Part shown: positions 36,017 through 45,617 of the stretch, one piece after another | How positions within the stretch are numbered: the first letter of the stretch is position 1 | Layout of the letters: every line of letters starts with the position of its first letter | NCBI GenBank assembly: GCA_020692565.1 | Contig: JAIMKJ010000002.1 | Span: 1 to 64,000, forward strand | Direction: 5' to 3' | Length of the DNA: 64,000 nt | Origin: Thermomonas sp. | Lineage (GTDB): Bacteria > Pseudomonadota > Gammaproteobacteria > Xanthomonadales > Xanthomonadaceae | The notes under the pieces: model-generated | The model's database searches: none | Told to the model about the DNA's origin: nothing | What the model saw: only the letters and a program-made list of their open reading frames with translations | Made by a program: the position numbers and the translations under genes

Positions 36017-36401
36017 ATCGGTGGGTGCCGGGTTGGGGCCAAGCGAAGCGCGGCTGTGGGAGATCGTGTTCCCCGATCACGCCAATCATCTCGGCACCCT
36101 GTTCGGCGGCCAGGCGTTGGCATGGATGGACAAGGCCGCGTTCATCGCAGCCACCCGTTACGCCCGCCGCACGGTGGTCACCGCGCGTTCCGAGCAGGTC
36201 GATTTCCACGTGCCGGTGCGCCAGGGCCAACTGGTCGAACTCATCGCCCGCGTGGTCGAGACCGGCCGCAGTTCCATGCGCGTGGAGGTGGAGCTCCACA
36301 CCGAGGACGCGAAGGCTGGCACCCGCCAACTGTGCACGCGCGGGCACTTCGTGATGATTGCGCTGGATGAAGACGGGAAGCCGGCGGCGGTCGTCGGCTG
36401 A
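36006..36401 (+). CDS. Acyl-CoA thioesterase, YciA-like hotdog fold
   Basis: A 131-residue hotdog-fold thioesterase that likely hydrolyses acyl-CoA in the cytoplasm. Family features are the FPDHANHLGTLFGGQALAWMD segment, with the catalytic aspartate, and the VTARSEQVDFHVPVRQGQLV strand. It starts inside the last codons of nrdB and so is probably co-transcribed with nrdAB, though a functional link is not known. The acyl substrate cannot be told from sequence. Confidence 0.88.
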   Translation: MLSESVGAGLGPSEARLWEIVFPDHANHLGTLFGGQALAWMDKAAFIAATRYARRTVVTARSEQVDFHVPVRQGQLVELIARVVETGRSSMRVEVELHTEDAKAGTRQLCTRGHFVMIALDEDGKPAAVVG

Positions 36402-36415
36402 GCATCGGGCCGCTA

Positions 36416-36436
36416 CACTGTGCGCATCGCACAGTG
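36416..36436. promoter_or_regulatory. Inverted repeat at the nadE promoter, operator candidate
   Basis: A perfect 7-bp inverted repeat, CACTGTG-7-CACAGTG, overlaps a -10-like TACACT (36414-36419) and ends 9 bases before the nadE start. The position suits a repressor of NAD synthesis, such as an NrtR-type regulator, but no regulator is identified here. Confidence 0.45.
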
Positions 36437-36445
36437 GAGCACGTC

Positions 36446-38077
36446 ATGAGCCTGCGCATCGCTCTCGCCCAATTCGATTTCCCGGTCGGCGCAGTCAGCC
36501 GCAACGCCGAGCGGATCGCGGCGATGATCGCCGAGGCCCGCGACGAGTACGGCGCGGACATCGTGATGTTTCCGGAGCTGGCCTTGTCCGGGTATCCGCC
36601 GGAAGATCTGCTGCTGCGGCCGAGTTTCCTGCGCGACTGCAGCGATGCGATCGGGGCGATGGCCGCTGCGGCGACCGGTATCGTCGCCGTCGTCGGCTGG
36701 CCGCAGGCGGCGGGCAGCGTGGTCTACAACGCCGCCAGCGTGCTGCAGGACGGCAAGGTCGCGCAGACGTACCGCAAGCGCGAGCTGCCCAACTACGCGG
36801 TATTCGACGAGCGCCGCTATTTCGATGTCGACCCGGATCGCGAGGACTGCGTGTTCGAGGTGAAGGGCGTGCCGGTCGGGCTGATCATCTGCGAAGACCT
36901 GTGGTTCGCGGAGCCCATCGCCAGCACCGTGCGCAACGGCGCGCAACTGGTGCTGGTGCCGAATGCCTCGCCGTTCGAGCGCGACAAGCACGCGCAGCGC
37001 GATGCGCTGCTGGCGCAGCGCGTGCACGAAACCGGCGCCGCCATCGCCTATCTCAATGCGGTCGGCGGGCAGGACGCGGTGGTGTTCGATGGTGCCTCGG
37101 TGGTCGCCGACGGCGACGGTGCGGTACATCCCGCCGCAGCCGCGTTCACCGATCAGTGGCTGGTGGTGGATTACGACGACGCAACGCGTCGTTTCGCGCC
37201 GGTGCAGTGGATGGACGACGGCGCCGAGAGCCGCGACGCGCTGGCGTGGCGGGCGATCGTGCGCGGCATCCAGGACTACTGCGGCAAGAACGGCTTCCAG
37301 AAGACCTGGCTGGGCCTCTCCGGCGGCATCGATTCGTCGATGGTGCTGGCATTGGCGGTGGATGCGCTGGGCGCCGGGAACGTCACTGCGGTGCGGCTGC
37401 CTTCGCGCTATACCGCCGAGTTGTCGAACGATCTGGCCGATGAGCAGTGCAAGGCGCTGGGCGTGAAGATGATCACCATCCCGATCGAGAAACCGTTCCA
37501 GGGCTATCTGGACGCGTTGGCCGAAGTCTTCGCCGACAAAGCGGTGGACGTGACCGAAGAGAACCTGCAATCGCGCGCCCGCGGCGCGATGCTGATGGCG
37601 CTGGCGAACAAGCTCGGCGGCCTGCTGCTGACCACCGGCAACAAGAGCGAATACGCGGTCGGCTACGCCACGATCTACGGCGACATGTGCGGCGGCTATG
37701 CGCCGATCAAGGATATCTACAAGACCGAAGTCTTCGCGCTCTGCCGCTGGCGCAACACCGTCGGCGGCGCGCCCGTCATTCCTCCGGGCGTGATCTCGCG
37801 TCCGCCCAGCGCGGAGTTGCGCGACAACCAAAAGGACGAAGATTCACTGCCGCCCTACGACGTGCTCGATGCGATCCTGCTGCGTCATATCGACCAGGAA
37901 CAGTCGCGCGACGAGATCGTGCGCGCCGGCTTCGACGCCGCCATCGTCGACCGCATGCTGCGGCTGGTGCGGATCAGCGAATGGAAGCGGCACCAGGCCG
38001 CGCCGGGTCCGAAAGTCTCGCGCCGCGCCTTCGGCCGCGAGCGGCGGTATCCGATCACCAACGGATATTCGGCATAG
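36446..38077 (+). CDS. nadE: NAD+ synthase, glutamine-hydrolysing
   Basis: It amidates nicotinic acid adenine dinucleotide to NAD+ using glutamine-derived ammonia. The 543-residue protein has an N-terminal nitrilase-type amidase domain with catalytic glutamate (FPELALSGYPPED), lysine (YRKRELPNY) and cysteine (GLIICEDLWF), and a C-terminal synthase domain with the PP-loop GLSGGIDSSMVLALAVD. The start at 36446 gives the family N-terminus SLRIALAQFDF. Family length. Confidence 0.96.
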   Translation: MSLRIALAQFDFPVGAVSRNAERIAAMIAEARDEYGADIVMFPELALSGYPPEDLLLRPSFLRDCSDAIGAMAAAATGIVAVVGWPQAAGSVVYNAASVLQDGKVAQTYRKRELPNYAVFDERRYFDVDPDREDCVFEVKGVPVGLIICEDLWFAEPIASTVRNGAQLVLVPNASPFERDKHAQRDALLAQRVHETGAAIAYLNAVGGQDAVVFDGASVVADGDGAVHPAAAAFTDQWLVVDYDDATRRFAPVQWMDDGAESRDALAWRAIVRGIQDYCGKNGFQKTWLGLSGGIDSSMVLALAVDALGAGNVTAVRLPSRYTAELSNDLADEQCKALGVKMITIPIEKPFQGYLDALAEVFADKAVDVTEENLQSRARGAMLMALANKLGGLLLTTGNKSEYAVGYATIYGDMCGGYAPIKDIYKTEVFALCRWRNTVGGAPVIPPGVISRPPSAELRDNQKDEDSLPPYDVLDAILLRHIDQEQSRDEIVRAGFDAAIVDRMLRLVRISEWKRHQAAPGPKVSRRAFGRERRYPITNGYSA

Positions 38078-38113
38078 GACGGGCTCAAACCCGTCGCCCG
38101 AGTACCGCAACCC

Positions 38114-38551
38114 GTGCGCTGGCACACCGCCGACTTCGACGCGTTGTCCTGGCACGATGTCCGCGTGCACGGCTTCCGCATCGTCGAAAAGGATCAAGGC
38201 ACTGCGGAACTGGTGCTCGATATCGATTTCATTCTGGAATGGCTGCCATTCGAGGGCGGCGGGTATCGGTTCCGCATCGCCCAGGCCATCCTGCAGTTCC
38301 ACGATGTCTTCGGTTTGCGCTTCATGCTGGACTACGTGGCATGCAGTGCGGGCATGACCGCGTTTTCGATCGACAGGATCGAGCGCGAAGTCATCGGTGA
38401 GGCGGCGCACGGGCAATTCTATCGCTGGCGGATCGGCGTGAACTGGCCGGAAGGGTTCCTCGAATTCGAGGCGCCGGGTTTCAGTCAATGGCTGGTCGGC
38501 GAGATCGTCGAGCAGGATGGGCAGACGCTGGATCCGAAGCAGCGACTGTGA
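38114..38551 (+). CDS. Conserved hypothetical protein, about 145 residues
   Basis: I do not recognise a family. The protein is soluble, rich in aromatic residues and acidic, starts with WHTADFDALSWHDVRVHGF, and shows alternating strand-like segments such as FRIVEKDQGTAELVLDIDFI, so an all-beta or alpha/beta fold is likely. A GTG start at 38114 lies 36 bases after nadE, suggesting co-transcription. A terminator follows 33 bases after its stop. Confidence 0.7.
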   Translation: MRWHTADFDALSWHDVRVHGFRIVEKDQGTAELVLDIDFILEWLPFEGGGYRFRIAQAILQFHDVFGLRFMLDYVACSAGMTAFSIDRIEREVIGEAAHGQFYRWRIGVNWPEGFLEFEAPGFSQWLVGEIVEQDGQTLDPKQRL

Positions 38552-38584
38552 TCCGCATGTCGCGGGTGTTCCCGTCGCGGATAA

Positions 38585-38611
38585 GAAAAGCCGCCTTTCG
38601 GCGGCTTTTTC
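38585..38611. terminator. Bidirectional terminator between the hypothetical gene and bamD
   Basis: A 10-bp stem AAAAGCCGCC with GGCGGCTTTT and a 4-base loop; A and T runs flank it on both strands, so it can end transcripts from either side. Confidence 0.9.
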
Positions 38612-38636
38612 GCTTGCAACGCCCGGCGCGAGGAAC

Positions 38637-39515
38637 TCAGTCGTTGTCCAGCGCCGACTTCTCGCTGGCGAGCGGATTGAGCTTGCGGAATACCGAGGGG
38701 TAGTCCGGCCACTTGTCGCCGTCGCTGAGCCACGGATGCTGCGGTGCCTTCTGCTGCAACTGCTGGCGCGCGCTGTCGGCGAGGGCGGTGTTGCCCAGAC
38801 GGGTGTAGGCCTCGGCCATCACCGCGATGCCGTCGTTCTCGAACGCGCTGCCCGGATAGGTTTCGCGCATGTATTCCACGCGTTCGATCGAAGCGACCCA
38901 TGCGGTGCGACGCAGGTAGTACATGGCCGTTTCGATTTCGTGGCGCGCGAACAGGTCGCGCAGTTCGTTCATGCGCGTGGCCGAGTCCGCGGCGTAGCGG
39001 GAGTTGGGGTAGCGGTCGGTGACGATCTTGAAGTCGTTGAACGCCTGCTGCGGGGTGGCCAGATCGCGGCGGCTGGCGTCGAGTTTCCACACCCGCTGCA
39101 GGAACACGGTGTCGCGGCTGGAGTTGACCAGACCGCGCAGGTAGTAGAGATAGGCCGCGTTGCGATGGGTGGGATAGGTTCGCAGGAAGCGGTCGATGGT
39201 CGAGATGGCGTCGTCGTTGGTGCCCATCTTGTACTGCGCATACGCGGTTTCGATCAGCGCCTGCTCGGTGTACGTGCCGTAGGGGTATTGCGCGATCAAC
39301 CGCCTGTAGGTCCGGACTGCGGCGTCGTAGTTGCCGTTGCGGATCGAGCGTTGGCCCTTTTCGTACAGTTCGGTGACCGGTACGCCTTCGTTCGCGTCCT
39401 TGTCCTTGAAGGCGCCCTTCATCCTGGCGCAGCCGGAGGTACCGAGGGCGAACATCAGGACCAGCAGCAGGGAGGGGCGCAGGAGCGCGGGGAGCGAAAG
39501 GCGGCGAAGGGGCAT
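38637..39515 (-). CDS. bamD: Outer membrane assembly lipoprotein BamD
   Basis: An essential part of the BAM complex that inserts beta-barrel proteins into the outer membrane. The 292-residue protein has a lipoprotein signal with LGTSGC, cysteine at residue 29, and about five tetratricopeptide repeats beginning near residue 48 (ELYEKGQRSIRNGNYDAA). It is divergent from rluD, the conserved arrangement in many gammaproteobacteria. Confidence 0.95.
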   Translation of the reverse strand: MPLRRLSLPALLRPSLLLVLMFALGTSGCARMKGAFKDKDANEGVPVTELYEKGQRSIRNGNYDAAVRTYRRLIAQYPYGTYTEQALIETAYAQYKMGTNDDAISTIDRFLRTYPTHRNAAYLYYLRGLVNSSRDTVFLQRVWKLDASRRDLATPQQAFNDFKIVTDRYPNSRYAADSATRMNELRDLFARHEIETAMYYLRRTAWVASIERVEYMRETYPGSAFENDGIAVMAEAYTRLGNTALADSARQQLQQKAPQHPWLSDGDKWPDYPSVFRKLNPLASEKSALDND

Positions 39516-39726
39516 GCGGGCTGCTGCTGGACGGGTGAGCGGGCGATAATACCAGCCCAGACCGGCCAGCCCCTTAACAGGTGGCCGGAGACCCTTACCG
39601 CAGACGGCGACGCCGCCCGATCCGCTGGCGCTGTCCTTCCGGGCACCTCCTCCGGCGGTTTCGCTGCCGCCGGGTCGCCGCGCGACACCGTCCCGATCGC
39701 GTACACCCCACCCATCAGGAGCTCCG

Positions 39727-40716
39727 ATGCCTTCATCCACGCCAACCGCGGAGACCGCCGCCCGCCTGTCGGTGGTGCCCGACGCGGCCTCCGGTCGCCG
39801 CTTCGACGCGGTGCTGGCCGAACTGTTCCCCGAATACTCGCGCTCGCGCCTGGCCGAATGGATCAAGTCCGGCGACGCTCTGCTCGACGGCCGCCAAGTG
39901 CGCCCGCGCGACCCGGTGCGCGGCGGCGAGGCGGTGTCGCTGACCGTGGTACTGGAAGTCCAGACCCGGTCCGAGCCCGAGGACATCGCCCTCGACGTTC
40001 TGTACGAGGATGCCGACGTCCTCGTGCTGAACAAGCCGGCCGGGCTGGTGGTGCATCCGGGCGCCGGCAACCCGGCCGGCACCCTGGTCAACGCCCTGCT
40101 GCATCGCGACCCGGCGCTGGTCACGCTGCCGAGGGCGGGGATCGTCCATCGGCTCGACAAGGACACCTCCGGGGTGATGGTGGTGGCGCGGACCTTGCCG
40201 GCGCATACCGCGCTGGTGGCCCAACTGTCGGCGCGCGACGTGCACCGACAGTATCTTGCGGTGGTGGCGGGGTCGCTGGTGTCGGGCGGCATGGTCAATG
40301 CCGCGATCGACCGCCACCCGCGCGACCGCCTGCGTCAGGCGGTGCGCGAGGACGGTCGCGAGGCGGTCACCCATTACCGCCTGCGCGAGCGCTTCCGCGC
40401 CCACACCTTGCTGGAATGCCGGCTCGAAACCGGCCGCACCCACCAGATCCGCGTGCACATGGCGCATATCAAGCATCCGATCATCGGCGACCCGCTGTAC
40501 GGCGGGTCGTTGAAACTGCCCAAGGGCGCGACCACCGAGCTGATCGAATCCCTGCGCGGTTTCAAACGCCAGGCGCTGCACGCCGAAACCCTGGAATTCA
40601 GCCATCCGCTCAGCGGCGAGCCGGTCCGCTGCTCCATGCCGATGCCGGCCGACATGCAGGCGCTGGTGCGCACGCTGCGCGACGACAGCCGCGACGCGGA
40701 GGAGCGCGGCCGGTGA
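39727..40716 (+). CDS. rluD: 23S rRNA pseudouridine synthase RluD
   Basis: It forms pseudouridines 1911, 1915 and 1917 in helix 69 of 23S rRNA. The 329-residue protein has an N-terminal S4 RNA-binding domain ([18 protein letters not shown]) and the catalytic domain with the aspartate motif HRLDKDTSG near residue 141 and [11 protein letters not shown] later. Its stop overlaps the GTG start of pgeF, so the two genes are coupled. Confidence 0.96.
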   Translation: MPSSTPTAETAARLSVVPDAASGRRFDAVLAELFPEYSRSRLAEWIKSGDALLDGRQVRPRDPVRGGEAVSLTVVLEVQTRSEPEDIALDVLYEDADVLVLNKPAGLVVHPGAGNPAGTLVNALLHRDPALVTLPRAGIVHRLDKDTSGVMVVARTLPAHTALVAQLSARDVHRQYLAVVAGSLVSGGMVNAAIDRHPRDRLRQAVREDGREAVTHYRLRERFRAHTLLECRLETGRTHQIRVHMAHIKHPIIGDPLYGGSLKLPKGATTELIESLRGFKRQALHAETLEFSHPLSGEPVRCSMPMPADMQALVRTLRDDSRDAEERGR

Positions 40717-41495
40717 GTGATGTTTCAAGCCCCGCGCTCGGAAGTCCGGCCTTCCTCCCCGCCGACTGGCCGGCGCCGCCCGGCGTGCATGCCTTCACCA
40801 CGCTGCGACATGGCCCGGGCTTGTCGGAACCGCCCTTCGACCGCTTCAATCTCGGCAACCGCTACGCCGCCGACGGCGACGACCCATCCACGGTCGAGCG
40901 CAACCGCGCGCTGCTGGTCGAAGCGGCCGGTCTGCCTTCCGCGCCGCATTGGCTGAAACAAGTGCATGGCGTGGATGTGGTGCGGTGCGACGGCGCGCCG
41001 GGTCGGGGCGAGGAACCGATCGCCGACGCCGCGGTCACCTCCGTCCCCGGGACGGTTCTCGCCATCCTCACCGCCGACTGCCTGCCGGTGGTGTTCGCGG
41101 CCGATGACGGCCGCGAAATCGCCGCCGCCCACGCTGGCTGGCCCGGGCTGTCGTCCGGCATGCTGGAAGCCACGGTCGCCGCGATGCGCACCCCCGCCGA
41201 CCGGCTGTTGGTCTGGATCGGCCCCGCCGCCGGCCCGCAGCGCTACGAAATCGGCGCCGACGTGCGCGACCGTTTCCTCGCGCACGATGCGCGCGCCGAC
41301 GCCGCATTCGTATCGACCCGCCCCGGCCACTGGCGCGTGGATCTGTTCGCGATCGCACGCATGCGTTTGGCCCGGGTCGGCGTCACCCGCGTACACGGCG
41401 GCGACGTCTGCACGATCTCCGACCCGCAGCGGTTCTTCTCGCACCGGCGCGATGCGCGCACCGGGCGAATGGCGACGCTGGCGTGGTTCGACTGA
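40713..41495 (+). CDS. pgeF: Multicopper-oxidase-like purine nucleoside phosphorylase (YfiH family)
   Basis: Members of this family are now regarded as purine nucleoside phosphorylase/deaminase enzymes or peptidoglycan-editing factors, formerly called polyphenol oxidases. The 260-residue protein has the metal ligands in [19 protein letters not shown] and AAHAGWPGL. The start is GTG at 40713, overlapping the rluD stop in GTGA, with GGAGG upstream. The gene pair rluD-pgeF is conserved in gammaproteobacteria. Confidence 0.92.
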   Translation: MSDVSSPALGSPAFLPADWPAPPGVHAFTTLRHGPGLSEPPFDRFNLGNRYAADGDDPSTVERNRALLVEAAGLPSAPHWLKQVHGVDVVRCDGAPGRGEEPIADAAVTSVPGTVLAILTADCLPVVFAADDGREIAAAHAGWPGLSSGMLEATVAAMRTPADRLLVWIGPAAGPQRYEIGADVRDRFLAHDARADAAFVSTRPGHWRVDLFAIARMRLARVGVTRVHGGDVCTISDPQRFFSHRRDARTGRMATLAWFD

Positions 41496-41516
41496 TCGGG
41501 TACGGCCGGTCGCGCC

Positions 41517-42938
41517 TCAGGCTGCGTTGACGATGCCTGCGAGCGGCGGCGCTGCGGCACCCGGGGCTGTGTCCATTGTCGCCAGCGCCTCCAGGAAAGA
41601 CCGCCGCCATCGCGTGATGTCGTGCTGCTCCAGGGTGTCCATCATCGCCCGCCACCGGTCCACGCGTTCCTGCAGCGGCATGGTCAGGCCGATGTCGATC
41701 GCATCGGCCACGCCGTCGAGATCGAACGGATTCACGATCAAGGCTTCGCGCAGTTCCTGGGAGGCGCCCGCGAAGCGCGACAGCACCAGCACGCCTGGAT
41801 CGTCCGGGTTCTGCGAGGCGACGAATTCCTTGGCGACCAGATTCATGCCGTCGCGCAGCGGCGTCACCAGTCCGAGGCGCGCGCTGCGGTAATAGCCCGT
41901 GAGCACGTCGTGCGAAAAATTGCGGCCCACGTAACGCAGCGGCGTCCAGTCCGGCTCGGCATGGCGACCGTTGATGTGCCCGATCAGTTCTTCGAGTTCC
42001 CGGCGCAAGGTCTGATATTCCGGCACGTCGCTGCGCGAGGCCGGCGCGATCTGCAGATAAGTCGTGCGGCTGCGATGCTGAGGATGGCGTTCGAAAAGCC
42101 GGGACACCGCGCGGAAACGGTCGGGCAGGCCTTTCGAATAGTCCAGCCGGTCCACGCCGATCGCCAGTGCGCGGCCTTCGAGGCTCGCATTGAGCCGGCG
42201 AACGCTGCTGCGTCGGGTACCGGCGGCGGCCTGCCGCGCGACCTGCGCGGTGTCGATGCTGATCGGGAAATGCAGCGCCCGGAAGCGGCGGCCGTCCGCA
42301 TTCTGCAGCCAATCGCCCTCCAGTGCGCGGCCATCGCCGAACAGGCGCACGTAGTCGCGGAAACGTTCGACATCGCGCCGGGTCTGGAAGCCCACCAGGT
42401 CGTAAGCGCCCAGCGCGCCGAACAGCTCCCGGTGCCCCGGCAGGGCGGAGATCAGATCCGACGAGGGCAGCGGTACGTGCAGGAAGAATCCCATCCGGCA
42501 GCCGATGCCGCGTTCGCGCAGATAGCGGGCCAGTGGAATCAGGTGGTAGTCGTGCACCCAGACGGTGTCGTCCTCGCGCAGCAGCGGCGCCAGTCGTGCG
42601 GCGAACAGCGCGTTGACCCGCTGGTAGCCGGCGTGGTTCTCGCGGGTGTAGTCCACCAGGTCCGGGCGGAAATGCAGCATCGGCCACAGGCTGCGGTTGG
42701 CGAAATTGTTGTAGTAGGCGTCGTGGTCTTCGTGCGAAAGATCCATGGTGACGAAGCGCAGGTCGCCATCGACGGCTTCGTGCAGCGTCCCCGACGCTTC
42801 GCGTACGCGCTTGCCGCTCCAGCCGAACCACAGGCCGCCGCTTTCGCGCAACGCCGCGTTCAGCGCGACCGCGAGGCCGCCCGCGCGGCTTTCGTTCGGC
42901 AGCGTCACGCGGTTGGAGACGATGACCAGGCGGCTCAT
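41517..42938 (-). CDS. otsA: Trehalose-6-phosphate synthase
   Basis: It joins UDP-glucose and glucose-6-phosphate into trehalose-6-phosphate. The 473-residue GT20 protein starts with MSRLVIVSNRV and has VWVHDYHLIPLARYL, GVDRLDYSKGL and TPLRDGMNLVAKEFVA, all conserved substrate-binding segments. It is the last gene of the otsB-GH15-otsA operon, overlapping the GH15 stop by ATGA. Confidence 0.96.
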   Translation of the reverse strand: MSRLVIVSNRVTLPNESRAGGLAVALNAALRESGGLWFGWSGKRVREASGTLHEAVDGDLRFVTMDLSHEDHDAYYNNFANRSLWPMLHFRPDLVDYTRENHAGYQRVNALFAARLAPLLREDDTVWVHDYHLIPLARYLRERGIGCRMGFFLHVPLPSSDLISALPGHRELFGALGAYDLVGFQTRRDVERFRDYVRLFGDGRALEGDWLQNADGRRFRALHFPISIDTAQVARQAAAGTRRSSVRRLNASLEGRALAIGVDRLDYSKGLPDRFRAVSRLFERHPQHRSRTTYLQIAPASRSDVPEYQTLRRELEELIGHINGRHAEPDWTPLRYVGRNFSHDVLTGYYRSARLGLVTPLRDGMNLVAKEFVASQNPDDPGVLVLSRFAGASQELREALIVNPFDLDGVADAIDIGLTMPLQERVDRWRAMMDTLEQHDITRWRRSFLEALATMDTAPGAAAPPLAGIVNAA

Positions 42939-44731
42939 ACCATCTCCCGCCACGGTTGGCTGAGCCGCATCGCCGCGATGATCAGGCCGACGTGCGAATA
43001 GGTCTGCGGGAAATTGCCCCAGGCCTCGCCGTCCTCGAACGACTGGTCTTCCGAGAGCAGGCCCAGTGGATTGCGCCGCTGCAGCACGCGCTCGAACAGT
43101 GCCCGCGCCTCGTCGATGCGGCCGATCGCCGCCAGCGCATCGATGTACCAGAACGTGCAGATCGTGAAACTGGTTTCGGGTGCGCCGAAATCATCCGGCG
43201 CGACATAGCGGAACAGCGCATCGCCGCGCTTCAGCTCGCGGCCGATCGCTTCCACCGTGGCGACGTAGCGCGGATCGTCGCCGGTCACCAGGCCGATGTC
43301 TTCGAGCAACAGCAGGCTCGCGTCGAGGCGTTCGCCGCCCAGCACATCGACGAAATGGCCGCGTTCGGGACTCCAGCCGCGGTCCAGCACCAGCGTCCGG
43401 ATCGTGTCCGCGCGCTGGTGCCAGTACGCGCCGCGATCCTCCATGCCCAGTCGGCGGGCGATCTTCGCCAACCGGTCGCAGGCGGCCCAGCACATCGCGG
43501 TCGAATAGGTATGCACTTCTGCGCGACCGCGGAATTCCCAGAGTCCCGCATCCGGCTGGTCGTGCAGCGCCCACGCGCGTTCGCCCAGGCGTTCGAGCCG
43601 GGCGAACATCGCCGCGTCGCCGGGCGCGCTCACCCGCGCATCGAAGAACAATTGGGTCGAGGTCAGGACCACGCTGCCATAGGCGTCGTGCTGGGGTTGG
43701 ATCCATGCGAGGTTGCCGCACCGCACCGGGCCCATGCCGCGATAACCCTGCAGGCCGGCCATGGTGTCCTCGTGCAACTCCCGCTCGAAGCCGATGCCGT
43801 ACACCGGCTGCAGGCTGTCGTCGTCGCCGGTCGAAAGATTGAAGATGTAGCGGATGTACTCCTCCATCGTCCGCGTCGCGCCCAGCCGGTTCAGCGCGCG
43901 GACCACGAAGGCGGCATCGCGCAGCCAGCAATAGCGATAGTCCCAGTTGCGCGCGCTGTCGGGCGCCTCCGGGATGGAGGTGGTCATCGCGGCGACGATG
44001 CCGCCGGTATCCTCGTACTGGCACAGCTTCAGGGTGATCGCGCTGCGGATCACCGCGTCCTGCCATTCGAACGGAATCGACAGATAGCGCGTCCATTCCC
44101 GCCAGTAATCGAGGGTGCGCTGTTCGGCGTCGTGCGCGAAGCGCGCGATCGGCTGGGTCAGGGTCTCGTCGGGGCCGAGAATCAGGTTGAGCTCGCGATC
44201 CAGCACGAACGGCAGCCCGTCCAGCAGCATCCGTACCGGCGCATCGCTGGTCAGGCGCAGGGTCATGGCGTCGAGGACGAAGCGCAGATGATTGCTGCCC
44301 GAGGTGCGTTCGGGCACGCGTTCGCCCCATCCCGCGAGCGGCTCGACGCGGATGCGGATCCGCGGGCGTCCCTGCAGCGGTCGGATCCGCCGGACCAGCA
44401 TCACCGGCCGGTAGAAACGCTCGCGATCGCGCCAGCGCGGTGCGAAATCGACGATCTCCAGCGCACCGCCGTCGCGGTCGTGGAGCACCGTGCGCAGTAC
44501 CGCGGTGTTGCCGACGTAGGTTTGTTCGGCGTGCGAGAAGTGTTCGATCTCGACCGCATAAACGCCGCCCTCGCGCTTCGGCGACAGCAGTTCGCAGAAG
44601 GCCGGATCGCCGTCGAAGGCCGGCAGGCAACTCCACACCACGCGCGCCCTGTCATCCAGCAGCGCGCTGAAACTGCCGTTGCCGATGATGCCCAGGTCGA
44701 GGGTGGCGTGTTCGGGGGTGCGATCGGTCAT
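42935..44731 (-). CDS. GH15-family glucoamylase-like or trehalase-like hydrolase
   Basis: A 598-residue cytoplasmic glycoside hydrolase of family 15 with no signal peptide. It has an N-terminal beta-domain (LGIIGNGSFSALL...) and an alpha/alpha barrel. The RNWDYRYCWLRDAAF segment, catalytic-base region and the second glutamate in FEDGEAWGNFPQTYSH are typical. Genes of this family next to otsA/otsB are often called glucoamylase; related actinobacterial enzymes are trehalases. Its place between otsB and otsA with ATGA overlaps on both sides argues for a trehalose- or storage-related substrate. Which one cannot be decided here. Confidence 0.9.
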   Translation of the reverse strand: MTDRTPEHATLDLGIIGNGSFSALLDDRARVVWSCLPAFDGDPAFCELLSPKREGGVYAVEIEHFSHAEQTYVGNTAVLRTVLHDRDGGALEIVDFAPRWRDRERFYRPVMLVRRIRPLQGRPRIRIRVEPLAGWGERVPERTSGSNHLRFVLDAMTLRLTSDAPVRMLLDGLPFVLDRELNLILGPDETLTQPIARFAHDAEQRTLDYWREWTRYLSIPFEWQDAVIRSAITLKLCQYEDTGGIVAAMTTSIPEAPDSARNWDYRYCWLRDAAFVVRALNRLGATRTMEEYIRYIFNLSTGDDDSLQPVYGIGFERELHEDTMAGLQGYRGMGPVRCGNLAWIQPQHDAYGSVVLTSTQLFFDARVSAPGDAAMFARLERLGERAWALHDQPDAGLWEFRGRAEVHTYSTAMCWAACDRLAKIARRLGMEDRGAYWHQRADTIRTLVLDRGWSPERGHFVDVLGGERLDASLLLLEDIGLVTGDDPRYVATVEAIGRELKRGDALFRYVAPDDFGAPETSFTICTFWYIDALAAIGRIDEARALFERVLQRRNPLGLLSEDQSFEDGEAWGNFPQTYSHVGLIIAAMRLSQPWREMV

Positions 44732-45486
44732 GCGGATCCTTCGGTGGCGAATGCGCCGAGCCAGGCGCTGACGGATGCCGGGTCGGGGAGCGAAAAACGT
44801 GCGGCGCTGTCGTCGCGCGCACCGACGAGGATGCTGGTGCCGTCGAGCGCGTTGACGATGCGGAAACCGGATTCGTCGGTCAGGTCGTCGCCCGCGAACA
44901 TCGGGTGGCGCCCGCGGAACGGCGGGTCTTCGAGCAACGTGGCGATCGCCGTGCCCTTGTCCTGATCGCCGCGCAGCAGTTCGACCACGCAATGGCCGGG
45001 CTGCAGTCGATAACCGGGCAAACGTTCGAGCGCCGCGCTCGCGAATGCGCGCAGCGCCGTTTCGGCTTCCGGCGCCGCGCGCCAGTGCAGTGCGATGCCC
45101 GAGCCCTTGTTCTCCGCGAGCGCGCCGGGATAGCGCATGCACAGCGAAACCGCTTCTGCGACGATGCGCGGCATGATCGCGCATGGACTCGGCTTGCGCA
45201 GCATGCCGTCCCGCGTGCGCAGTTCGTTGCCGTGCAGGCCGGCGGTCGGTAATTTCAACGGCCAGAAGAGTGCGTCGAGCGCCTCCACCGAGCGCCCGCT
45301 CACCAGCGCGACCGCGCCATCGAGCGCGCCGCTCAACAGGTGCAACATGTGCCGCAGTTCCCCGGGAACGATCACCCGTTCAGGGCTCGGCGCAAATTCG
45401 ATCAGGCTGCCATCCACATCGAGAAACAGTGCGCAGCCGGTTCGCGGCGCAGGTGGACGCGGCCGAAATGACGTCAGACCATCCAT
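44728..45486 (-). CDS. otsB: Trehalose-6-phosphate phosphatase
   Basis: A HAD-superfamily phosphatase that releases trehalose. The 252-residue protein has the nucleophile motif LFLDVDGSLIEF (DxD), a threonine/serine motif (LVSGRSVEAL), and the acidic motif AGDDLTDESGF. First gene of the trehalose operon; its stop overlaps the GH15 start in ATGA. Confidence 0.94.
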   Translation of the reverse strand: MDGLTSFRPRPPAPRTGCALFLDVDGSLIEFAPSPERVIVPGELRHMLHLLSGALDGAVALVSGRSVEALDALFWPLKLPTAGLHGNELRTRDGMLRKPSPCAIMPRIVAEAVSLCMRYPGALAENKGSGIALHWRAAPEAETALRAFASAALERLPGYRLQPGHCVVELLRGDQDKGTAIATLLEDPPFRGRHPMFAGDDLTDESGFRIVNALDGTSILVGARDDSAARFSLPDPASVSAWLGAFATEGSA

Positions 45487-45561
45487 CTGTTCAGGTTAAA
45501 CAACGCGATGTTAGAGAAACGTTCAATGCCGCGCCGGATGTTGCATGCAGTGCGCGATGCA

Positions 45562-45590
45562 ATGACGCTCGTGCACGAAGCGAATAGAAT
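45562..45590 (+). promoter_or_regulatory. Sigma-70 promoter candidate of the DUF4166-DCC pair
   Basis: ATGACG at 45562-45567, 17-base spacer, TAGAAT at 45585-45590. Predicted start near 45597, about 20 bases before the DUF4166 ATG. Four of six matches at -35, five of six at -10. Confidence 0.45.
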
Positions 45591-45617
45591 GCCGTCGGTC
45601 CCGATATCGCGAGCGCG

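Noticed and set aside
38517..40712. Long frame extending upstream of pgeF
   Set aside because: The frame before 40713 is antisense to bamD and out of frame with rluD. Only the GTG at 40713, with GGAGG and the GTGA overlap, gives the family N-terminus.
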